Source: Pterois miles (taxonomy: Eukaryota; Chordata; Actinopteri; Perciformes; Scorpaenidae). From it: DNA of 64,000 bases. A model generated the notes under the pieces. It had not been told where the DNA came from, searched no databases, and was given only the letters and a program-made list of their open reading frames with translations. The position numbers were made by a program, and so were the translations under genes. Positions 22,851-33,200 of this stretch are shown in pieces. Each line of letters starts with the position of its first letter. The first letter of the stretch is position 1. The DNA is taken from positions 22,102,001 through 22,166,000 of the forward strand of contig CAMQGK010000567.1 of NCBI GenBank assembly GCA_947000775.1, given 5' to 3'.

Positions 22851-23310
22851 CAAAAGTTATAGAAAGAGAAAATATATTTCCTCTGAGATATTTTGATTTC
22901 CCTTTGGGCATCCCATATCGGTGGTCAACTAATACAAAAAAAATTTAATAAAAACAAAAATGGACATAAGCGAAGCTGCAGCTGGATGCTCTAAAACACC
23001 TATAGCAGTATTTTTATACCACTCTAGATGTAGGTTATATGTTGGTAAAGAGAGAAGGAAAATAGTCAGCTGGCTTTTAATTGTGGCTCAGTAAATGTGC
23101 TCCATAAAAGTCAAATGTTTAACTGATTGCTTGCTGGAGAGAGACTTGGTGCCATCTAGTGATCAGTGTGAAGATTTCACTTTACACAGCATGTTGTGGC
23201 CAAACTACATACAGACCCTCCAATGAGCTCTGCAACCTGATATAGATAAGTATTGATTCTTGTTTTATACTCTTATTGAGGATCCACATGGTGCAGGAAG
23301 AGTTAATAGT

Positions 23311-23640
23311 AGAGCTGCAACGATTCATCAATTAATCGATTAGTTGTCAACTATTAAATTAATAAACTGTTTTGATGATCTTTTAATCGGTTTAAGTAAC
23401 TTTTTAAGAAAAAAGTTCAATATTCTCTGATTCCAGCTTCTTAAATTAGAGTATTTTCTGGCTTCTTTGCTCCTCTATAACAGTACACTGAATATCTTTG
23501 AGTTGTGGACAAAACAAGACATTTGAGGGCGTCATCTTTGACTTTGAGTCACAATTTTCTCCATTTTTTTAGACCAAACAACTAAATTAATTGAAAAAAA
23601 TAATTGACAGAATGCAAATATTTAGTTGCAGACCTAGCAA
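23311..23640 (+). repeat. dispersed repeat, GCTGCAACGATT family, copy 1
   Basis: Begins AGAGCTGCAACGATTCATCA with repeated ATTAATCGATTAG text, continues with TTCTGATTCCAGCTTCTTAA, TTCTTTGCTCCTCTATAACA and GTGGACAAAACAAGACATTT, and ends near ATTTAGTTGCAGACCTAG. The two ends (AGCTGCAAC, GTTGCAG) are inverted. A second copy is at 29415-29745. This fits a fish hAT-like MITE. Confidence 0.75.
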
Positions 23641-24277
23641 ATTCAAATCAGTGTTCAGTAACGTGACCAACACAAAGTTCACTGATGCATATCAATATAT
23701 ATTTTCAAGATAATTTACGTAAAATACAATTTTCAACATCAAGCATTGTAAGCGTATAAGCCAGCCAGATCCAAACTTAAACCTGGTCGTATACATAAAA
23801 ACATACAGTTTGTATAACTGTCTCCAAAATCCTGCAGAGTTACATCGTCACATAAACTACAACCATATCAACAACTCATAAAGAGTACACTTTAGAGCAT
23901 GGCAAGTACGACAAATAATATGAAACACCAATATTGTGCCATCCAGGATATGTTGCTCTGTGAGAAAGCACCATATCTCCAATAACCAGTCTGACTGCAA
24001 CGTTGAACAGTATTTCCTCTTTCCCTTCTATATGCTGCAAGGAAAAGATCCGCAGCCTTCAGGAACATTCTACGGTCTTGAGGTCTTAAGAAACGTAAAA
24101 ACACAGCTGTTTATGGACAATATTGTTATTCTACCTCACTCGTCTGAATGACTCCTACCCAAGTCGGGGGTGGACGCATTGTGGTGATGATTAGGGAGGC
24201 AAGGTAAACACAGTGAGGTTTACTGGGAAACCAGCAGATACTGGAGGGAGGAGGAACCCTGGAGTCCCATTTTCAGT

Positions 24278-27200
24278 CTACATCCTCTGGATCTCAAAAA
24301 GGCGGACATCAGTGTCGTACCAGATGGGAGGGTCCACATTGCTAGAAAAACCAAATAAGACGTTAGTCAACGCGGATAGAGGACCGTTTCTATAATGCTC
24401 AGCTCTTATTTCTGACTCACCGCAAATAGACGACACCCCACATGTAGGTGCGAAACCACATGGCGGTGCCAGCGTTGGCCTGATACTTCCTGATGAGGAT
24501 GGGGTGAGGGACTGGCAGCAGGCCCACTAATGTGCCGTGCTGGAGGAACTTGAGGATCTCTGATTCATCTGTCAGACCCCTGCAGTGAAACGTGAGCACA
24601 CTTTAAGCCAAGATGCCCCAAGAGAAAGCATCGTTTCTCATACAGTTGAGGGGAAAACTTCATATTTATTTTCTTTACGGCCTCTGATGATATTTCAGAA
24701 AAGGACCAAAAAGGAACAGAAGCGTTTACGTACTTGTCGATGCAGATCTTTTCCACCTGGGGAACTAGCACTTGTAGAAGTCGCATGATAGTCTGCAGGG
24801 GTAGTTTACACTTCCAGGAGAGGACCTGGGACAAAAAAGGTAAATCCAGATCAGTTACGCATTCAACTTTAGAGAGGCTGAGAGCAAAAAGACGTTACTG
24901 ACCCATTCTGGCGTGGGAGCCCAAAACGATGTCGAAGACACACTTGACAAGCGTCTTCTCTCCATCTCTGCCTCAGTGTAGAAAACATCCTGATCATGTG
25001 AAGAAAAACATTAGCTAACACGCTTTCAAACAAACACATGCACACAAACACCCACGCACGCTTACTTCGTTGTCTCGCCCTGAGTTTGACTCTGTGTCGC
25101 TGGTCCCGGCGGCGGCGTTTTGGTCTGAGTGGGCAGCTTGTGACGGGTCTGTCTTTGGAACGGACACCATGGTGCCGTCCTCTGACACCTGGGACTTCTC
25201 AGTCAGTTTATCGATGCCTGCAGGAAACCAGAAATCACAGAAAAACAAACAAGGATAAAACAGGTCCGCAAATTTCATAGACAATAATTAGCAAATAACC
25301 TGAATCCTTGAATCATGACATTAACTACCAGGTTATATTTGTGAGGACAATAAGTCCCAATGGTGAGATTTGTGTCTGATCAGAAGTGTCTTCTAACTTT
25401 TGGTTTTCCACCTCCACTTCTCAAGACTAAGGGCCCTAATTCAACCAATATATGCTATTTTAGCATAGAACTATTAAAACATGTTTATAATAAAGTAATT
25501 TTCAAACAATTTTGAGTTAAATATTGGGGTAATTTGGCAGTAAATTCAAAGAAATTTCAAATTATCACTTACTTACCACAACAATGCAGTTTGGGGCAAG
25601 TCATAGTCAAGTCAGCACACTGACACACTGACTGGGCTTCAGTTTGGCATGTTATGATTTGAGCATATTCTTTATGTTATGTTTGTAGTACTTGTGAGGG
25701 TTTTTGGACAACATTTGTCATTATTTTGTGTCAATAATTTATTTACAATAATAAATATATACATTTGCAGAAAGCAGCTTATTTTCCACTGCTATGTTGA
25801 TAAGACTATTAAATACTTAACAAATGTCCCTTTAAGGTACATTTTGAACAGATAAATGGATCAATTTGCTATTCATCCTGATTAGCTATGGACAATCATG
25901 CAATTAATCATGATCATTAATATTTAAATCGGTTGACTGAAACTAATATTTTCTGCATGTGTTACTTTACTAAGCCTATTTACAGATGTACATATAACAT
26001 CAGAATATTTTAAAGAGGGCACTAGGATGCATCATATTTGAGTTTAAAAGTATTGTATTAATTGAAATGAAAGAGCAGCAGATACAGAAATACTTAAAAA
26101 TAGATGGGCACACTAAAAAATGACTATAATGTCAAACGTTAAAATGGCGTGTAGTTATTTCAGTACAAAATCATTTTTCTATGGCACATGGGCTTTTCCG
26201 TTCTAGAATACGACATTTTCTTGCAGTGTAACTGGTTGGAAACAACATATTTGTTGTTGAGGCTCAAATAGCACCCAGAGTCGGTACCTGGTATAGCGAC
26301 CAGACTGGCCTTCAGTGTACCGGGCTCTGCCGGCACAGCAGGGTGAGAGCCCTCCATGGATACGGTCTCCTGCGAACTAGTGCGGGAAATGACATCCGGA
26401 GACTTCCTCTTCCGCTGCAAAGCCTTCTGGATGGAAGCAGGGTCAGAGGGCAGGTTGGCCAACTGGTGGAACAAGTTACGCTTGCGGATGATGGCGTACA
26501 CCAGGTTGCAATTTCCTGGAGGTGAAAGAAAGAGGGACAGATTTACTAAATGAGCAGGTGTGTTACAGAGCTCTTTCTAATACCTTCGTCTTGACAACAA
26601 CTCAAAAGAAAAATTCTGTCAAATCCATACAAGCCCGCGTGTCAGCTTTCTCTTACCGTCAAACTGATACTGGATGATATTGTTGAAAGCCTCGAGGAGG
26701 AAGAACACGAGGTGGTGGTTCTGGGCTACGGAGAACAGGAACCAGCTGGTGGAGAAGGCCTCTAGCAGGTGGAGAAGTTTATTGGCTGCCACCATGGACA
26801 GGCTCTTCAAATAGGGGGACACTGAAGAGAGAAATGAGATGACTCTATTGGTTAAGAGACATTAAAACTTTCAAATGTTGCTAATAATATCTGTGCACTG
26901 CCGCACAGACTGCACCAAAGCAACTCACCATTTACAACAATAGTGAGGAGGCAGTCGAACAGAGGCTGGAGACGCTGGTGGCCTGTGGTGATAATCTTGT
27001 GAAACACCTACAAAACAAACACAGAGGCAGCTGTGAGCATTGTCTGCATCTTAATTTGGCAGCAATAAAGAACATTTCAGATGTAATGCAGCAGACACTC
27101 GCCACTATAAGCAGATCAGCGTGAGTTCCCGTGAACACTGGGATGTCCATAGGCACGTGGACGGAGTAGGGCTTATTTAAGCGCACGCCAAAGTTTCTCT

Positions 27201-30200
27201 CCCCGCTCAGCAGCAGCAGAATGAACACGCCGATGTGCATGAGTCCGACGCGGGCTGCAGCCATAAAACAGAAGTTAATAAACGGATAGTAGAGGCTTGT
27301 TAGGTGCAAAGAAACTGGGATGAGACTCACACTGGTCAGCCCTGGCATCATTCAGGTAGAAGAGTATAGGAACCAAAATATCCAGCACATCACTACTCTT
27401 CAGGACAAAAAACAGGAACTTCTGTTGCGGGAACACAAAGATGATTTTGTTGAATAAAAGCTCAGACTCTTAATCAAAGAAACTCTTCGTCTAATGGGGC
27501 AACATAGCAAACCTATTGTTCATTTTGTGATAAAAGTGCCAGATTTGGCACATATATAGCTTAATATAACACATGGAACACTTTGAACACCCCAAGTGTC
27601 TGTTTCCATTTTGTCCACACCAAGTTAATGTGAAAAATATGTTTTATTTGGGGCTGTCAAAATATTTAATTATGATTAATTGCATGATTGTCCATGATTA
27701 ATCACAAATGAAACACATTTTTTATCTGTTCAAAATGTACCTTAAAGGGAGATTTGTCAAGTGTTTCATTCTCGATAACATGATGATAACGTGTTAACGC
27801 AGACGTCATTTTAATGCTACTAATTACACATTAACGCAATAAAGAGGAGGTTGTAGCTCAGTTTTAAAGCTAGAGTGAAGATACTGGCATCATATGACAC
27901 TAGAAAATGGAGAAAACAAAAGGAATCATGTCAAATTGCAGTATCTTGTTGGAAAGGAGGTTAAATAAACCATAACAAACTACATTTTGGTGAGGAAAAG
28001 CTGTCAAGACCATTTTCAAAGGGGTCCCTTGACCTCTGACCTTAAGATATGTGAATGAAAATGGGTTCTCTGGGTACCCACGAGTCTCCCCTTTACAGAC
28101 ATGCCCACTTTATGATAATCACATGCAGTTTGGGGCAAGTCATAGTCAAGTCAGCACACTGACACACTGACAGCTGTTGTTGCCTGTTTGGCTGCAGTTT
28201 TTACTGATTCACGGCACTATTTAATCAAATAATTTATATAATGAATAGGTCTGTCAAAGCCACTAATATCTTGAATGCATTATGCAACTTGCAATTTTTA
28301 GATTATAACGGGCTCAGCTTTAAAGCTAGAGTGAAGATACTGGCATCATATGAAACTAGAAAACCTAAGGAATCCATTGGTACAATGTCAGACTTGGAAA
28401 GGATGTTAAATAACACTCCGAATGTGCTAAATATTGACGAGAAAAAACTGGCATGGTCATTTTCAAAGGGGTCCCTTGACCTCTGACCTCAAGATAGAGT
28501 ATGTGAATGAAAATGGGTTCTAAGGGTACCCACAAGTCTTAACTTCACAGACATGCCCCCGTCCATGTTAATAAATGTAGTAAATACTTGAGAAATCTCC
28601 CTTTGAGGTACATTTTGAACAGATAAAAAATGAGCGAATAATAACAACTGAACTCAAATAACGATGGCTATCAATCAATGAAAATACATTGATTGAGAGC
28701 CACCGTTATATGTTGAGCTATGCTGCCCCACTAATTTTAGTTCTTTGATACTACCTTATTGAAGTCACAAAGCTTCCAGAAAAGCACCAGCAGCTCCTGG
28801 TGAAACTGGATCTTCTTAGTAGAGTTAGGAAGGTACGTCTGAGTCAACGGGTTGGTCAGCAGGCGAGCTAGGCCCTTCAGAACAAAATCAAAATCCTGCC
28901 AATAGAGAGACAGAAGGCATGCTTTTGGACATCTTTACAGGGAAGATCTTTGCGTATTTTACAGAAATAATAATCATCATACCTCCTCTCTGTGGATCCT
29001 TGACAAATAATTTACAAACAGGTTCTCAGGGCCTGCAGACTGCACAGAGATAAAGAGATATATTTGGATGACGATAAACACGTGTCGTAGAGACATTGGA
29101 TTGATTCCTTTGAGGCGGTTTCAGGGTTCTACCTCTTGTTCCTCCATGCTGGATGGGGAGGGGGGTCGGTGGGGAACCCCTCCGTCATGCTCCAGCGTCA
29201 CAATGAGGATCTGCACAGCCTGCTCCACCAGCTGCTCCCGGTAGTCGGAGAAGAGCAGGTGGTTGTACGGGATGCCGTAGCCCACTGGATCATAGGCGCA
29301 TACCACATTCAGCAGGGAGGTGAACAGAGGCAGAGCATGTCTGGGGAAAAAGACACCAATATGAGAATCATGTGCAAGAATATACCCATGCAGATTATGA
29401 AATAGTGTAATATGTAATAGAGCTGCAATAATTAATCAATTAGTTGTTAGCTATTAAATGAGTTACCAACTATTTTGATAATCAATTAATCAGTGAGTCA
29501 AACTCGTCTGATTCCAGCTTCTTAAATGTTAATATTTTCTGGTTTCTTTTCTCCTCTATGACAGTAAACTCTGACTATCTGAGTTGTAGACAAAACAAGA
29601 CATTTGAGGATGGCATCTTGGGCTTTGGGAAACACTGACCAACATTTTTCATCATTTTCTGACATTTTAAAGATGACAGCTAATCAATTAATCACAAAAA
29701 TCATTACTTAAAAGAAAATTATCTTTAGTTGCAACCCTAATTTGTAATGTAATATCCTATTTTAGTCAATACAGCAATGATGTAGCAGAGTCCACAAGAG
29801 AAATCAAAATGCATTCGCGCTTAATTATATAAAATAATGTGGAAGCACAGACTCAACTATGGCAATAGTTCAAAATCAGATCATAACTTAAGGTCCAATT
29901 ATAAGCTTTTATTTTGGATATATCATCCACATCTCACTGACACCTGAGCCACAAGTCATCTCCGTCGTAATGAGCAAATTCAGCTTGTAATGAAGACCAT
30001 GAAATGTGGTTGAAAGCTCTAGTAAGTGCACCTTGGACCAAGCAACAACTCTTGCATTGCTAACAGTGCTAAAAAACCTGCTAAGCAAATAGTTGTTTGC
30101 TGCTATATTAATGTTCTGATATCATATAGAACCTTAAATGTAAACTCACCTAATCAAGGTTTTACATCTCATGGCATTGATTAAAAGTCTGGTAAAAAAA

Positions 30201-33200
30201 TCAGGTGATTGTTGGATGGATGCACCTCATCACATACAGTATGTTTGTAAATACATTTGGAGATTACATCTACCCATTACCTGTTTTCTGTGGAGCAGAA
30301 GAATGTCACCCACGGGTTGAGGACGTTGTTGTCCGAAGAGGACGGCAGGTACATGGCCTCAGAGAAGCAGGTTAGTAACAGTCTCAGCAACTCTGTCCTG
30401 AGGAGGATCAGGAAAGGAAAAGAGTCACCCGTGTAAAGATGAGAGAGTAAAGCCTATTAGTGCTACGGATGCTGCCAAGCACAGCCGGCTGACTCACCTA
30501 TTCAGGTCATGGATGTAGTTCAGAGGGGGAGACTGTGCGAAGCCCACCCCTGCCTCCCAGATGTATTCACAGCTGTCTATAGACTGCATGTTCTCAACCG
30601 AGTCCTGGATGCAATCACAATAAAAACATTGATTTTATTCAAAGTGCAGGATTAACATTTCTCAGAATATTTCTTCAGTTAAATTGCAAATCATGGTATA
30701 TACTTTCCCCAAGGTATAGTTGAGGTATAGTTTAGTTTTGAAAATAAAGCTCCTTGGTTAAGAATGGGAAAACATCCTGGTCACAGCACGTAAACTAGTG
30801 CTAGGGCATGGTTAGGTTAGGGAACTAAAGGTTATGGAAAGCTTGCTGTCATGGTTTAATGGAAACTGTTGATAAGAAACGCTGCACGTCTTACTTTTCT
30901 TCTTACTTCCTGCTTTGGTTAGCAGTAAACACAGCTTGTCTTAAGAAACAAACAACCAATGCTGTTGTTTTTCTGAGGACTCATTTCTTTTTTTTAACTT
31001 ACTTTATAAGAGCTGTGTCTGAGTGTATTTTCCATGATGCAGTGTAGAAAGAAAATAATGGTGCATATAATGACTATTGTATACTACAATTACTATCCGG
31101 GAAGTTTAAAACCCTAAAGTGCATTCACAGCATTCCTCTCTTGGTCATCACGAGTGACGAGGAATTCTTCCTGGTGAGAATGACAATGTTTCATCAGTCA
31201 TTACTTCTTTCTCTCTTCTGAGAAACCAGAGTGGCAGGTTAGTAGGGCAACGTTAGACCAGGAAGAAGGAAACTTTGCTCAAAAACAATAATATATCATG
31301 TTAACCACTTTCCTCGTAATATGTCAGCAATGATTGATTTTGCTGCTGACAGGATGACATACTTAGTGACATACTGACAAGACACTGGCTACTCACGGGG
31401 CCTCTCCTGTGGCTGTGCACTGTGAAGTCAGGGCAGAAGAGGAGGTCGGCGATAGCCAGGAGCAACGACTCGGCCAGAGGTCGAGCTCCATCGTCATCAT
31501 CCAGCTCATCTGTCTGGAGAGGATGGACATATATGAGACAAGATCAGTGGACATCCTCTGGGTCTGAAAAGTGAAGCCAATGCTGAAGTGCCTTGAACTT
31601 GCATTTTTTCTAATAGCCAGCAGGGGGCGACTCCTCTGGTTGCAAAAAGGAAGAGTCTATGAGAAAATGAGCCTACTCCTCAATTGATTTATTACCTCAC
31701 TAAACATTGTAAACATGAGTTTATGGTCTCAATCGCTAGTTTCAAGTCTTCTTCAATACAGCATGATGTTCATGTAGTAAATTATAGCAGGGCTGTAGTA
31801 CTCGAGTCCGCACTTGCACTTGTCTTGGACTCGTGCCTTGTTGGACTCAGACTTGCCTTGGACTTGTTTGTTGTCAGAACATAGATCAATATTGTTTATA
31901 GATTATTTCTGTCTATCCTCACTCATTAATCACTATATCAGCATTGGAAAGATACAGCTACCTATTATGGGCTTGAACAGGACTCAGTCTTGACTTGGTC
32001 TTGACTTCCTTTGGACTTGGTGTTGACTCAATTAAGCTGGACTTGACTACAGTGCTGAATTATGGTCCCATTTATGGTCAAATAGACCATAAAGCAGGGT
32101 ATGATTTAGGGCGTTGTTACCTTGTGATTGACAGGTCACTACCACAGTGTTGTCTGGTCTGGGAATCAGTGTTTTCGTCTTACAACTTTAACCCTTTCAC
32201 AGTGTGTTTACAGTTCAGGAAAGTTAATTACAACTTTTCCTAAATTCAACTTTCTCCTAAAAATGTCTTATTCAGTGTTCGATTGTACTTAGCTCCACCC
32301 TCCTGGCCAAAAAACAAGATGGCAACAGCCAAAATGCCAATCGATGCTTCAAAACAACAGCCCACAGACCAATGGGTGAAGTCATGCTGACCGTGTCCAC
32401 TTTTTATATATGGTCTATATGGCCTAAATCCACATGATGAACACTATTCTTCAGCATTCATTAATAGAAATGGCCTAAATGCTGAAATGGAAAAAGCTCA
32501 TGTGTCTGTACAGTCCAACAAAAAGTCACATACCCCTCCTTACAAGTGGAATGACGAATCCAATATGGCTCAATAATTGAAGGGTGTGCTGATGAAAAGA
32601 ACCTGATTACTGTCATTCTGCAGTGTCACTGGAGTGAGTAAGCATCTGAGATGTCTGAGGGGAACTTTGAATATTTTGTAACTGGTTGATCATATTATCA
32701 GTAACAAACATTGCGTTCAAAGTAAGATTGTGCAAATGACAGCGACACTGTGTCATAAAAAATGTTCTTAAAAGTTATTTAAAGATCTGTCTTTCTCTGT
32801 GCTTTTTGCAAGTAGGTGTTCCTTTCCTGTGGCCGCTCACCCCGGCCCGCCCAGCACCGGGCACCGTTGACCAGAAGAACCCTCTCCAGTCCTGGTCCTC
32901 GAAGATGTAGGGAAGGATGCGGCTCAGGATGCGAGTGCAGTTCAGGATCACCTGCTTCTCCCTCTCTGTGGGACAACCGGACTCAGCACCTTGTACCAGC
33001 TTCTCCACGGCCTAAGGAGACAGTGATGGTGAGTGATGTGGATGCTTCACACAGAAAAAGCTTCTTATAGTTTTTTTTAAAACAATTTCTGTATTTTTGC
33101 AAATTTGCAACAACATTAATGCCTATTTCTTTACAGTTGGTTCTGACGTGGTTAATGATTACCCAGTCAACATGCACAGGACCATCACAAGCACCTTTGT

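Larger units (their letters stand above)
21795..24277. other. otop2-hid1 intergenic region
   Basis: AT-rich sequence with a minisatellite (22626-22850) and a dispersed repeat (23311-23640). In human, OTOP3 lies between OTOP2 and HID1; no otopetrin exon, signature or remnant was found here. Both flanking genes have their 3' ends here. Confidence 0.6.

Noticed and set aside
28241..28486. 81-codon open frame in hid1 intron
   Set aside because: It falls within a duplicated dispersed repeat, and its parts recur at 27870-28060 without the frame.
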